DNA of 64,000 nt from Nocardioides kongjuensis (GTDB lineage Bacteria > Actinomycetota > Actinomycetes > Propionibacteriales > Nocardioidaceae): assembly GCF_013409625.1 (NCBI RefSeq), contig NZ_JACCBF010000001.1:4529001-4593000 (forward strand), in the 5' to 3' direction. This document shows, one piece after another, positions 33,316 to 42,004 of the stretch. The position numbers were made by a program, and so were the translations under genes. The notes under the pieces were generated by a model. It was not told the DNA's origin. It made no database searches and was given only the letters and a program-made list of their open reading frames with translations. Position 1 is the first letter of the stretch; each line of letters starts with the position of its first letter.

Positions 33316-34146
33316 TCAGGCATCGACCGGCTGGCGGACCAGGTCGATGTCGGCCGGGGTGGAGGTCAGCGGGCCGCCGGCGACGGGCAGCACCGCGCCG
33401 GTGATGTAGCTCGCGGCGTCGGAGCACAGGAACAGGCAGGCGCCGGCGATCTCCTCGGGGCGGCCAACCCGTCCGATCGCGACGTACCGCTCGACCCGCT
33501 GGAGGATGTCGCCCTCGGCGGCGAAGCGGGACGACTCGGTGAGGATCGCGCCGGGCTCGATGCAGTTGACCCGGATGCCGCGGTCGGCCCACTCCCAGGC
33601 CATGGTCCGGGTCAGCGAGGCAAGCCCGGCCTTGGCGGCGGCGTAGGCGCCGCGCAGCGGGTGGGCGTGGTTGGCCGACACCGAGCCGACGTTGACGACG
33701 ACGCCGCTGCCCTGCTGCTCGAAGGTCGGCAGGCACGCAGTCGCGCAGTGGAAGGCGCCGCTGAGGTTGGCCTCGATGGTCGCGTTCCAGGCGTTGGGGG
33801 AGAGGGTCTCGAGGCGGGCGCCGAAGTTGCCGCCGGCGTTGTTGACGAGCACGTCGATGCGCCCGTACGCCGTCAGCGCGGCGTCGCGGATCGCCTCGGC
33901 CGTCTCGCGGGTGCGGATGTTGCCGGTCACCCAGACCGCCTCGATGCCACGCTCGGCGAGCTTGCGGGCGAGCGACTCGAGCGCGTCCTCGCGTCGTCCG
34001 TGGAGGACGAGCCGCGCGCCGGCGTCGCCGAAGGCGTCCGCGACGGCCGAGCCGATGCCGCCGGAGGCACCGGTCACGATGACCACCTGGCCGGCGAAGT
34101 CGAAGCTCGCCCGGCCGGTGGGCAGGGGCTGCTGTGCGGATGTCAT
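33316..34146 (-). CDS. short-chain dehydrogenase/reductase
   Basis: A 276-residue SDR with TGASGGIG, NNAGG, Ser in VGSVSAN and the YAAAKAG active site; it ends with TSTPADIDLVRQPVDA. First gene of the minus-strand group, 25 bases before the ABC permease start codon. Its upstream region contains a LysR-type box at 34193-34207, 47 bases from the ATG, shared with the divergent ATPase operon. Substrate unknown. Confidence 0.83.
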   Translation of the reverse strand: MTSAQQPLPTGRASFDFAGQVVIVTGASGGIGSAVADAFGDAGARLVLHGRREDALESLARKLAERGIEAVWVTGNIRTRETAEAIRDAALTAYGRIDVLVNNAGGNFGARLETLSPNAWNATIEANLSGAFHCATACLPTFEQQGSGVVVNVGSVSANHAHPLRGAYAAAKAGLASLTRTMAWEWADRGIRVNCIEPGAILTESSRFAAEGDILQRVERYVAIGRVGRPEEIAGACLFLCSDAASYITGAVLPVAGGPLTSTPADIDLVRQPVDA

Positions 34147-34192
34147 GGTTGCAGCGTGGTGCGCGTCACGTCCGGGTGCAACGCGTCGTCCC

Positions 34193-34207
34193 CTATCGCC
34201 CCGATAG
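34193..34207. promoter_or_regulatory. LysR-type box in divergent SDR/ABC promoter, with TTGACT downstream
   Basis: CTATCG-CCC-CGATAG is a perfect dyad containing the T-N11-A core of LysR regulators. On the plus strand TTGACT (34229-34234) follows after 21 bases and CACGAT lies 17 bases further, a plausible -35/-10 pair. This puts the box at about -65, the classical activator position. Confidence 0.62.
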
Positions 34208-34375
34208 CCCGGGTGGCCGCCGATTTCCTTGACTCGCCGCAGGCCAGGAACCACGATCGAACAACCCGGCCGAGTGAGCCGCCTCACACGGTGAAGCCCT
34301 CGGGATCTCAAGGCGCGAACCCCTTGGTCGCGGCCTGCTCCGGGACCGGACGAACCCTTGCTGGAAGGTGATGAC

Positions 34376-35206
34376 ATGACGGCGACCACGGTGCGCAGCG
34401 ACGAGGCGACGCGCGGCCTCGGCGTGACCTTCGAGCACGTGGAGCACAGCTTCATCCACGGCAAGCGGGCCGTGAAGGTCCTCGACGACTTCAACCTCGA
34501 CATCGCCCCATCGGAGTTCGTGAGCATCGTCGGCCCCTCGGGCTGCGGCAAGACCACGGCGCTCAGCATGACCGGTGGCCTGGTGCGCCCGCGCGTCGGC
34601 TCGGTCCGGCTCGGCGGCCAGGAGGTCACCTCGACCTCGCAGGACGTCGCCTTCCTCTTCGCCCGCGACGCCCTCCTGCCGTGGCGTCGGGTGCGCAGCA
34701 ACGTCGAGCTCGGCCTCGAGGTGCGCGGCGTCCCGAAGAAGGAGCGGCGCGAGCGGGCCACCGAGTGGCTCAAGCGGGTCCGGCTCCACGACTTCGCCGA
34801 GTCCGACGTCCTGCACCTCTCGCAGGGCATGCGGCAGCGGGTCGCCATCGCGCGGACCCTGGTGCAGAGCCCGAAGGTCGTGCTGATGGACGAGCCCTTC
34901 GCCGCCCTGGACGCGCAGACCCGCGCCTTCCAGCAGGAGGAGTTCATCCGGCTGTGGGAGGCCGAGCGGCCGACGGTCATCTTCGTGACCCACGACCTGG
35001 AGGAGGCGATCCTGCTGAGCGACCGCGTCATCTTGATGGCAGCCCGGCCCGGCCGGATCATCGCCGACATCGAGATCGGCCTGGAGCGTCCGCGCACCCA
35101 GGAGATGCGCACGTCCTCCGACGTCTTCCGCCAGCACTTCGAGGAGCTTTCCGACCTGCTCCGCAAGGAGGTCCTGGCCGTGGACTCCGCCCAGGGGGAC
35201 AAGTGA
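34376..35206 (+). CDS. ABC transporter ATP-binding protein, SsuB/TauB type
   Basis: A 276-residue ATPase. Walker A GPSGCGKTTAL, signature LSQGMRQRVAIAR, Walker B VVLMDEPFAALD, and switch His in VTHDLEEA are all present. The ATG at 34376 has GGAAGG upstream. It energises the permease encoded divergently at 32439-33290. The next gene starts inside its stop codon (GTGA). It is the first gene of the five-gene BVMO operon. Confidence 0.93.
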   Translation: MTATTVRSDEATRGLGVTFEHVEHSFIHGKRAVKVLDDFNLDIAPSEFVSIVGPSGCGKTTALSMTGGLVRPRVGSVRLGGQEVTSTSQDVAFLFARDALLPWRRVRSNVELGLEVRGVPKKERRERATEWLKRVRLHDFAESDVLHLSQGMRQRVAIARTLVQSPKVVLMDEPFAALDAQTRAFQQEEFIRLWEAERPTVIFVTHDLEEAILLSDRVILMAARPGRIIADIEIGLERPRTQEMRTSSDVFRQHFEELSDLLRKEVLAVDSAQGDK

Positions 35207-36015
35207 GCGAAGCGCGCTTCGCCGCGTCCGACGGTACGACGATCGCCCACCGCACCTTCGGCAACGGTCCTCGCGTCGTCACCGCCCTGCACACCCTCAG
35301 CCTCGACGGCTCCTGGTACGCCCGCCTCGCCGAGGCGCTCGGGTCGTCGTACCGCGTGGTGTGCCCGGACTTCCGGGGCCACGGCGGCAGCGACGAGGGC
35401 CCGGAGCCGATGACCCTGGCCCGGCTCGCGGCCGACGTCGTCGACCTGTGGGAGCACCTCGGCATCGACACCTCGGTCGTGCTCGGCGTCTCGATGGGCG
35501 GCATGGTCGCCCAGGCCGTTGCGGCGAGTGCCCCGGACCGGGTCGAGGCGCTGGTGCTCACGGCGACCGGCGGCGGGTTCGCCGAGGACGCCCGCGAGGG
35601 TGCGCTCCAGCGCCTGGCCGGCGTCCGCTCCGCCCCCGACATGGGCGCCCTGGTGCCGGTGACGCTCGAGCGCTGGTTCGGCGACGCGGCCGCGGCCGAC
35701 GACCTGGACCGGGCCCGGGACGCCCTCGCGCGGACGAGCACCCGGATCCACGCGGACGCCCTCGAGGCGATGCTCGACGTCGGCCGGTTCGGCCCACCCG
35801 AGCCCGCCGTGCCGACGCTGGTCGTCGGCGGCGACGCCGACGTCAGCGCTCCGCCGGCGGCGATCGACGCGCTGGCGGCCAAGTACCCCGGCTCACGGCG
35901 CGTGTCCGTGCCCGGCCCCCACCTCTTCGCGCTCACCGACCCGGCCGTCTTCGCGGCCGAGGTCCGGGCGTTCCTCGACGAGCACCCCATCGCTGACCGG
36001 GAGACCCCACGATGA
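35203..36015 (+). CDS. alpha/beta hydrolase
   Basis: A 270-residue hydrolase related to 3-oxoadipate enol-lactonase-like enzymes. The nucleophile is in LGVSMGGMVAQ, the acid in VGGDADVSAP and the His in VPGPHLFAL. GTG start overlapping the ATPase stop. Being directly upstream of a Baeyer-Villiger monooxygenase, it may cleave the ester or lactone that enzyme produces. The BVMO gene starts within its stop codon (ATGA). Confidence 0.87.
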   Translation: MSEARFAASDGTTIAHRTFGNGPRVVTALHTLSLDGSWYARLAEALGSSYRVVCPDFRGHGGSDEGPEPMTLARLAADVVDLWEHLGIDTSVVLGVSMGGMVAQAVAASAPDRVEALVLTATGGGFAEDAREGALQRLAGVRSAPDMGALVPVTLERWFGDAAAADDLDRARDALARTSTRIHADALEAMLDVGRFGPPEPAVPTLVVGGDADVSAPPAAIDALAAKYPGSRRVSVPGPHLFALTDPAVFAAEVRAFLDEHPIADRETPR

Positions 36016-37919
36016 CCAGCACCATCCCGAGCTTCCCCACGATCGAGGAGATCCGCGCCCGCGCGGCCTCGACCGAGGTGCCGGCGCTCCTCATGACCGT
36101 CGCCCACGTCACCGGCGACGTGTCCGTCCTGCGCGACGAGTGGCGCCCCGACCCGGCGCTTCTTCCCGCGAGCGGCCTGGCCCCCGAGATCGCCGACGCC
36201 GCCCGTGCCCACGCCCTCGACCGGCTCGAGGCAGCCCTCGCCGAGGACCGTCCCGTCTCCGTCGAGCCGCCCGCCGGCGTGCTCGAGGCGATCGGCCGGT
36301 GGAGCCTGGGCGAGACCGCCGACGGCATCGACGACCTCATCGAGGCGGCGTTCGTGCCCGACGGCGTCGACCCGCGGGCGCCGCGCTGGACGCTCGAGGA
36401 GCTCGCCCCGGGCCGCACCTTCGACGTCGCCATCGTCGGCACCGGCATCTCCGGCCTGCTCTCCGCGCTGCGGATGAAGCAGGCGGGGATCCCGTTCACG
36501 ATCTACGAGAAGGGCCACGAGGTCGGCGGCACCTGGAGCGAGAACACCTACCCGGACTGCCGCACCGACGTCCACAGCCACATCTACACGTACTCGTTCC
36601 ACCCGCACGACTGGCCGTCGTACTTCTGCCGGCAGTCGGTGATCCTCGACTACCTGCGTGGGTTCGCCGAGAAGAACGGCCTCCTCGAGCACATCCGGTT
36701 CGGTACCGCGGTCGCCGCAGCCGCCTGGGACGAGGACTCCCACACCTGGTCGGTCACCACGGTCGACGAGGAGCAGCGCGAGACGACCACGTCGTACTCC
36801 GTGCTGATCAGCGCCGTCGGGCAGCTGAACCGGCCGTCGATCCCGGCGATCGAGGGCCTCGAGAAGTTCGCCGGCCCGGCCTTCCACTCCGCCGAGTGGG
36901 ACCACTCCGTCGACCTCGCCGGCAAGCGCGTGGCGGTGATCGGCACCGGCGCGAGCGCCCTGCAGTTCGCCCCGGCTGTCGCGAAGATCGCCGAGCAGGT
37001 GACCATCGTCCAGCGCAGTGCCCCGTGGCTGATGCCGACGCCGGAGCTGCGCCGGGACATCGGGGCCGACGAGCGCTGGCTGCTCGCCTGCCTGCCGCTC
37101 TACCGGGCCTACTACCGGCTCTCGATCTTCCTGCCGCGCGTCATCGGCCAGCTCTCGGCGGTCACCGTCGACCTCGACTACCCGCCGACCGAGCGCGCCG
37201 TCTCCGCGGAGAACGAGCAGCTGCGGCGGGTGCTGACCGACTACCTCCTGCAGCAGGCCGGCGAGCGCACCGACCTCGCCGAGGCGATCGTCCCCGACTA
37301 CCCGCCGGGCTCGAAGCGGATCGTGCGCGACGACGGCACGTGGGTCGCGACGCTCAAGCGCGACAACGTGCGGCTCGTGACCGGCGGCGTCACCCGGGCC
37401 GACGAGACGGGGATCTGGACCTCGGGCGGCGAGCACGTCGAGGCCGACGTGATCCTGTTCGGCACCGGTTTCAAGGCGTCGGAGTACCTCATGCCGATGC
37501 GGATCACCGGCCGCGACGGCCGCGACCTGCACGAGCTGTGGGGCATCGACGCAGCGGCCTACATGGGCATCACGATCCCCGGGTTCCCCAACCTGTTCTG
37601 CGCCTACGGTCCCAACACCAACCTGGTGGTGCACGGCAACCTCGTCTTCTTCCTGGAGTGCCAGGCGGCGTACGTCGTCGACGCGATCCGGATGCTGCTC
37701 GAGGGCGGCCATCGCTCGATGGACCTGCGCGCCGACGTCTTCGAGGCCTACCAGGACGAGATCGCCGAGCAGAGCGCCCTGCGTGCCTGGGGCTGGTCGA
37801 AGACCCACAGCTGGTACCACAACGCCGAGGGCCGCTCGACGGTCATGTGGCCGCTCCCCGCGCAGCGCTACCTGCACGGCACCGCCGCCGCGCAGCCCGA
37901 GCTCTACGACATCGCGTGA
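36012..37919 (+). CDS. Baeyer-Villiger monooxygenase, HAPMO-like
   Basis: A 635-residue class B flavoprotein monooxygenase using FAD and NADPH. Rossmann motifs are VGTGISG (about 143) and IGTGASALQ; GGTWSENTYPDCRTDVHSHIY and the fingerprint region FAGPAFHSAEWDHS identify a BVMO. The extra N-terminal 135 residues and total length match 4-hydroxyacetophenone monooxygenase, which makes aryl esters from aryl ketones. Flanking alpha/beta hydrolases fit the subsequent ester cleavage. The actual ketone is not known; steroid or cyclic-ketone oxidising relatives share these features. Confidence 0.88.
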   Translation: MTSTIPSFPTIEEIRARAASTEVPALLMTVAHVTGDVSVLRDEWRPDPALLPASGLAPEIADAARAHALDRLEAALAEDRPVSVEPPAGVLEAIGRWSLGETADGIDDLIEAAFVPDGVDPRAPRWTLEELAPGRTFDVAIVGTGISGLLSALRMKQAGIPFTIYEKGHEVGGTWSENTYPDCRTDVHSHIYTYSFHPHDWPSYFCRQSVILDYLRGFAEKNGLLEHIRFGTAVAAAAWDEDSHTWSVTTVDEEQRETTTSYSVLISAVGQLNRPSIPAIEGLEKFAGPAFHSAEWDHSVDLAGKRVAVIGTGASALQFAPAVAKIAEQVTIVQRSAPWLMPTPELRRDIGADERWLLACLPLYRAYYRLSIFLPRVIGQLSAVTVDLDYPPTERAVSAENEQLRRVLTDYLLQQAGERTDLAEAIVPDYPPGSKRIVRDDGTWVATLKRDNVRLVTGGVTRADETGIWTSGGEHVEADVILFGTGFKASEYLMPMRITGRDGRDLHELWGIDAAAYMGITIPGFPNLFCAYGPNTNLVVHGNLVFFLECQAAYVVDAIRMLLEGGHRSMDLRADVFEAYQDEIAEQSALRAWGWSKTHSWYHNAEGRSTVMWPLPAQRYLHGTAAAQPELYDIA

Positions 37920-37941
37920 CACCAACAGGAGAGACATCCCC

Positions 37942-38808
37942 GTGATCCAGACCGAGACCGTCGTCGTCAACGACCTCGAGACCCGCTACCTGCACGGCGG
38001 CCCGGAGGGCGCGCCCGTCGTGGTGTTCCTCCACGACGGGGCGTGGGGCGCGAGCGCCGACGTCACCTGGAGCGGCGTGCTGCCGCTGGCCGCCGAGCGC
38101 TTCCGCGTCATCGCCCCCGACCTGCTCGGCTTCGGCGGCAGCGCCAAGGCGATCCGGCTCGACCAGGCGCCCTTCGGCTTCCGGCTGCGCCACGTCCTCG
38201 CGCTGCTCGACCAGCTCGGCATCACCGAGCCCGTGCACCTGGTCGGCTCGTCGTTCGGGGGCTCCGTCGCGCTGCGCGGCCTGACCGACCCGGCGCTGCG
38301 GGCGCGGATCGCGTCGGCCACCACCATCAGCGGCACGGGCGGTCCCTGGCGGACCGAGGCGGGTGCGGCGCTCGGCCCCTTCGACGGCACGGAGGCCGAC
38401 GTACGACGCATCGTCGGGCTGCTCGTCGACGACTACGCCGGCATCGACGACCAGGTCCGCGAGCGCTACCGGTGGGCGGTCGTCCCCGGTCACTACGCCG
38501 GCGTGATGGCGATCCACACGCCCGTCCCGGAGGCGCTGCAGGTGGAGCGCCCGGCCGACCCGTACCCCGCATCGCTCGGCGGCGTCCAGCAGCCGGTGCT
38601 GCTCGTCGCCTGCACGCAGGACCCGCTCGTCGACCAGGCGTGGACCGGTCACCTGCGCGAGGTCCTGCCGCAGGCGCAGGTCGCCGAGCTGCCGCACAAG
38701 CACTCGCCCAACATCTCCCACCCCGAGGAGACCTGGCAGGTGCTGGAGGACTTCCTCGCCGGCGTCGCCGGTCTGACCCGCGAAGGAGCCACGAGTGCTG
38801 CCGAGTGA
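37942..38808 (+). CDS. alpha/beta hydrolase, second of the BVMO operon
   Basis: A 288-residue hydrolase starting at GTG 37942 behind AGGAGAG. The nucleophile is VGSSFGGSVAL, with VFLHDGAWG as oxyanion strand, CTQDPLVD as the acid region and LPHKHSPNI as the His region; family resemblance is to meta-cleavage product hydrolases (BphD/HsaD-like). It may act on a C-C or ester bond. The next gene overlaps its end by 14 bases, so the two are co-translated. Confidence 0.85.
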   Translation: MIQTETVVVNDLETRYLHGGPEGAPVVVFLHDGAWGASADVTWSGVLPLAAERFRVIAPDLLGFGGSAKAIRLDQAPFGFRLRHVLALLDQLGITEPVHLVGSSFGGSVALRGLTDPALRARIASATTISGTGGPWRTEAGAALGPFDGTEADVRRIVGLLVDDYAGIDDQVRERYRWAVVPGHYAGVMAIHTPVPEALQVERPADPYPASLGGVQQPVLLVACTQDPLVDQAWTGHLREVLPQAQVAELPHKHSPNISHPEETWQVLEDFLAGVAGLTREGATSAAE

Positions 38809-39616
38809 CCCGCTGCACCCGGTCGGTGCGACCGAGGTCGACCACTCCGCGCTGTTCCGCCTGGACGGCCGCACCTACGCGGTCATCGGTGCCGGAGCGG
38901 GGATCGGCGAGCACGTCGCGCGCACGCTGGTGTCGATGGGCGCGCAGGTCGTCTGCGTCGACATCGACGAGGCGAGCGTGCGCGCCGTCGCCACCGACCT
39001 GAAGGCGATCCACGTCGTCGCCGACGTGACGACGGAGAAGGGCGCCGCGGCGCTCGCCGCGGTCGTCGGTGCCGAGGTCGACGTCCTCGACGGGTACGTC
39101 GACGTGATCGGCCAGATGCAGCGCAAGGCCTTGGGTGACTTCAGCCTCGCGGAGTGGGAGCAGGACCTGCGGGTCAACCTGCACCACGCCTTCCTGCTCG
39201 GCCAGACCCTCGCTCCGCGGGTCGCGCAGAGCCCCGCCGGGGCGATCGTGCACGTGTCGAGCGTGATGGGCGCCCGTGCGGGGCGTCGTTCGCCCGGCTA
39301 CGGGCCGGCCAAGGCCGCGCTGGAGATCTGGGTCAAGCAGCTCGCCGCCGAGTACGGCGACCGCGGGGTCCGCGTCAACGCCGTCGCACCCGGCCTGTTC
39401 CTGTCCCCACGCTTCGTGAGCGGCCCGGGTGCCCAGGCCGAGCCGATGCTCTCCGCGCGCACCATGCTGGGCCGGCTCGGGCAGCCCTACGAGGTCGCGG
39501 CCACGGTCGCCTTCCTGCTCTCGCCCGCCGCCGGCTACATCACCGGCGCCACGATCCCGGTCGAGGGCGGGTCGCTGTCCACGGACTCGACCGGCCTCGA
39601 CGACCTCCCGCTGTGA
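38795..39616 (+). CDS. short-chain dehydrogenase/reductase
   Basis: A 273-residue SDR with IGAGAGIG in place of the usual TGxxxGIG, the active-site YGPAKAA, and ITGATIPVEGG. GTG start behind GAAGGAG. Last gene of the BVMO operon. It could generate the ketone for the BVMO or process the released alcohol. The atypical cofactor loop (Ile-Gly-Ala) and YGPAK motif set it apart from the other SDRs here. Confidence 0.82.
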   Translation: MLPSDPLHPVGATEVDHSALFRLDGRTYAVIGAGAGIGEHVARTLVSMGAQVVCVDIDEASVRAVATDLKAIHVVADVTTEKGAAALAAVVGAEVDVLDGYVDVIGQMQRKALGDFSLAEWEQDLRVNLHHAFLLGQTLAPRVAQSPAGAIVHVSSVMGARAGRRSPGYGPAKAALEIWVKQLAAEYGDRGVRVNAVAPGLFLSPRFVSGPGAQAEPMLSARTMLGRLGQPYEVAATVAFLLSPAAGYITGATIPVEGGSLSTDSTGLDDLPL

Positions 39617-39633
39617 CCCCGGTCTCACAAGGC

Positions 39634-39648
39634 CTATCAGCCCGATAG
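39634..39648. promoter_or_regulatory. LysR-type box before binding-protein gene, with TTGACT
   Basis: CTATCA-GCC-CGATAG differs from a perfect dyad by one base. TTGACT (39671-39676) follows 22 bases later and GAGGAT lies 17 bases beyond it. The spacing is nearly identical to that at 34193. The substrate-binding protein gene starts at 39815. Confidence 0.6.
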
Positions 39649-39814
39649 CCGTTCTGACGGGGTCCCGTCCTTGACTGGCGAACCGGGTCGCACGAGGATC
39701 GGGAAACCGGTTCGCGCAAGGTCGAAAGAGCGCGAAAGCCGCTAGAAACAAGGGAAATCTCCGCTTCGGTCGAGGCGGTCCCAGCTCTCTCTCGGATCAC
39801 CACAAGGAGTGGAC

Positions 39815-40924
39815 ATGACCGGATCTCAGCGATCCATGACCTCGCGCCGGGGCTTCCTGCGCTACACCGGGATGGGCGCGCTCGCGATCGGGTCGGCCGG
39901 CCTGCTCGCCGCGTGCGGCGACGACGGCGGCAGCGCCGCCGGCAAGGGCGGCGCGGCCGGGGCGCTCACGAAGCCGACCCGGTTCCGGATCGCCAGCGCC
40001 CCGGGCGACAACTACTTCCTCGACCAGGTCAACGTCTCCGAGAAGCAGTTCGAGGCCTACAACCTGCAGATCGGCAAGCTGATCTTCCCGCAGAGCGGCG
40101 TGCAGGCGATGCAGCTGCTCGCCGGCGGCGGCGTCGACGGCATGGTCCAGGACCCGATCCTGACCATGGCCAGCTACGTCAACGGCCAGAAGGGCAAGCG
40201 GCCGGTCATGGTCGGCATGCGGATCCCCGAGACGACGTACTCCATCGTCGCGAACGCCGGCACCGACTTCCCCGACGACTCGGCGTCCTTCGAGGACAAG
40301 ATGAAGGCGCTCAAGGGCAAGCGGGTGGGCGTCGCCGCCGTCGGGGCGGGCTCGGACCAGCAGCTCAAGCTGGCCCTCGAGGCGGCGGGCATGACCTACG
40401 ACGACGTCGAGCACGTCGGCGTCGGCCAGTTCGCCTCCGGCATCGCCCAGATGAAGGCCAAGCGGCTCGAGGCCTACGTGACGGTCACCTGGGCCACCAC
40501 CCGGCTCGCCGCCGCGCAGACCGGCGGCCGGGTGTACGTCGACTTCCTCGCCGACAGCACGCCGGAGGTCCTGCGCAACCAGCAGGTGCAGTACTTCATC
40601 ACCCGGGAGGACTTCCTCGAGAAGAACCCCGCCGTCATCCAGGCCTGGCTGGACGCCCAGACCGAGGCCAAGGACTGGGTCGTCGCCAACCCCGACAAGG
40701 CCGCCGACCTGCTCAACAAGACGAGCTTCGACGGCAAGGGCGAGCAGTTCGCCAAGGACTACATCACCCACTTCACCGACGTCGTCGTGCCGAAGATCCA
40801 GCCGGACTGGAGGGTCCCGAAGGACGCGGTCGACTTCATGATCGACATCGCCGTGCAGCTCGGCACCGTCAAGGAGGGCCAGGTCTCCTACGAGGACCTG
40901 GTCGCCGAGTCGGCCCGGGCCTGA
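39815..40924 (+). CDS. ABC transporter substrate-binding lipoprotein, NMT1/SsuA type
   Basis: A 369-residue periplasmic-type binding protein tethered to the membrane. The Tat motif SRRGFLR and lipobox LLAAC (Cys 34) show export as a folded lipoprotein. The ATG at 39815 is chosen for AAGGAG at six bases. The mature domain is the NMT1/SsuA fold. It should deliver the substrate to the split SsuBC-type transporter. It has its own LysR-box promoter, which would permit a higher level than the permease. Confidence 0.88.
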   Translation: MTGSQRSMTSRRGFLRYTGMGALAIGSAGLLAACGDDGGSAAGKGGAAGALTKPTRFRIASAPGDNYFLDQVNVSEKQFEAYNLQIGKLIFPQSGVQAMQLLAGGGVDGMVQDPILTMASYVNGQKGKRPVMVGMRIPETTYSIVANAGTDFPDDSASFEDKMKALKGKRVGVAAVGAGSDQQLKLALEAAGMTYDDVEHVGVGQFASGIAQMKAKRLEAYVTVTWATTRLAAAQTGGRVYVDFLADSTPEVLRNQQVQYFITREDFLEKNPAVIQAWLDAQTEAKDWVVANPDKAADLLNKTSFDGKGEQFAKDYITHFTDVVVPKIQPDWRVPKDAVDFMIDIAVQLGTVKEGQVSYEDLVAESARA

Positions 40925-40934
40925 CGACCCCTGC

Positions 40935-40965
40935 CGGACCCGCGCCCCTTGGGGGTGCGGGTCCG
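40935..40965 (+). terminator. hairpin after binding-protein gene
   Basis: Arms CGGACCCGC and GCGGGTCCG, plus an inner CCCC-TT-GGGG, form a long stem 11 bases after the stop. It would separate the binding-protein unit from the LysR gene. Confidence 0.6.
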
Positions 40966-40987
40966 TCGCCGGGTCTAGCATCGCGAC

Positions 40988-41884
40988 ATGCGGTTCGAAC
41001 AGCTCAGCTACCTGGAGGCCGCCCTCCGCACCGGGTCCTTCCGGCAGGCCGCCAAGGAGCTCGGCGTCTCGCAGCCGACGATCACCATGCAGGTGCAGCG
41101 GCTCGAGGAGGACCTCGGCGTCATCCTGGTGCTGCGTGACGCCCACGGCGTGCGGCCGACGTACGCCGCCGAGCGGATCCTGCCCCACGTCGTGGCCGCC
41201 ATCCGGGCCGAGCACGCGATGCGCCAGGAGGCCAGCTCGCTGGAGAACCTGAAGGTCGGCAACCTGCGCCTCGCGGTCGTGCCGACCGCCAGCGACACGA
41301 TCATGCCGGGCGTCGTGAAGCGGCTGCACGACGAGCACCCGAGCATCCGCTTCGAGGTCGCCGAGGGCGGGTCCGACATGGTCCGCCACGGCGTCCAGAC
41401 CGGTCACTTCGACGCCGGACTGCTGACCTACCTCGGCTTCGACGAGCTCGCCGACGACCTCCACTACGTCGACCTGCTCACTGGCCACCTGGTGCTCTGC
41501 GTCCCCGAGGACCACCCGATCGCCGACAAGGACGAGGTCACCGCCGCGGACCTCGCCGGCGAGCCCCTCGTCTTCTTCTCCAAGGGCAGCATCCTGCGCC
41601 GCGCCTTCGAGAGGCTCGTCGCGGACGTCGAGACCAACGTCGTCTACACGACCGACGGCGTGAAGGCCGCCCAGCGCATGGTGCAGGCCGGTGTCGGCAT
41701 CTCGCTGGCCAACACCCTCTCGCCGTACACCGCCAGCGGTGACGGCGTCATCCTCGTCCCGATCCGCGAGGACTGGGCCCGCGCCACGCTCGCGGCCGTC
41801 GTGCGCAAGGACGAGGCGCGCCCTGCCGTCGTGCAGACCTTCCTGCGCCTGCTCAAGGAAGCCGCGCACCCTCCCCGCCGATAG
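40988..41884 (+). CDS. LysR family transcriptional regulator, candidate master regulator
   Basis: A 298-residue LTTR. The N-terminal winged HTH (TGSFRQAAKELGVSQPTITM, about 16-35) is textbook, and the effector domain follows from about residue 90. TAGCAT ends seven bases before the ATG, compatible with a leaderless message. It lies between the binding-protein and the CoA ligase genes, and a family of CTATC-N5-GATAG boxes around it fits its recognition mode. The assignment of the boxes to this protein rather than to the LysR at 49734 is an inference. Confidence 0.87.
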   Translation: MRFEQLSYLEAALRTGSFRQAAKELGVSQPTITMQVQRLEEDLGVILVLRDAHGVRPTYAAERILPHVVAAIRAEHAMRQEASSLENLKVGNLRLAVVPTASDTIMPGVVKRLHDEHPSIRFEVAEGGSDMVRHGVQTGHFDAGLLTYLGFDELADDLHYVDLLTGHLVLCVPEDHPIADKDEVTAADLAGEPLVFFSKGSILRRAFERLVADVETNVVYTTDGVKAAQRMVQAGVGISLANTLSPYTASGDGVILVPIREDWARATLAAVVRKDEARPAVVQTFLRLLKEAAHPPRR

Positions 41885-41891
41885 CGCTTCG

Positions 41892-41906
41892 GTATCACCC
41901 CGCCAG
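41892..41906. promoter_or_regulatory. degenerate LysR-type box before CoA ligase
   Basis: GTATCACCCCGCCAG matches 11 of 15 positions of the box at 34193; an extra CGATAG half-site (41879-41884) overlaps the LysR stop. It lies 99 bases before the CoA ligase GTG. Confidence 0.35.
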
Positions 41907-42004
41907 TCACTCCGATCTTCCCGCCCCTCGCCGGATCCCGTGAGACTGCGTGCGTTGCGTCACAACGCCGCAGATCCTGCGTACGCCGATGAGGAGAAGG
42001 TCCC

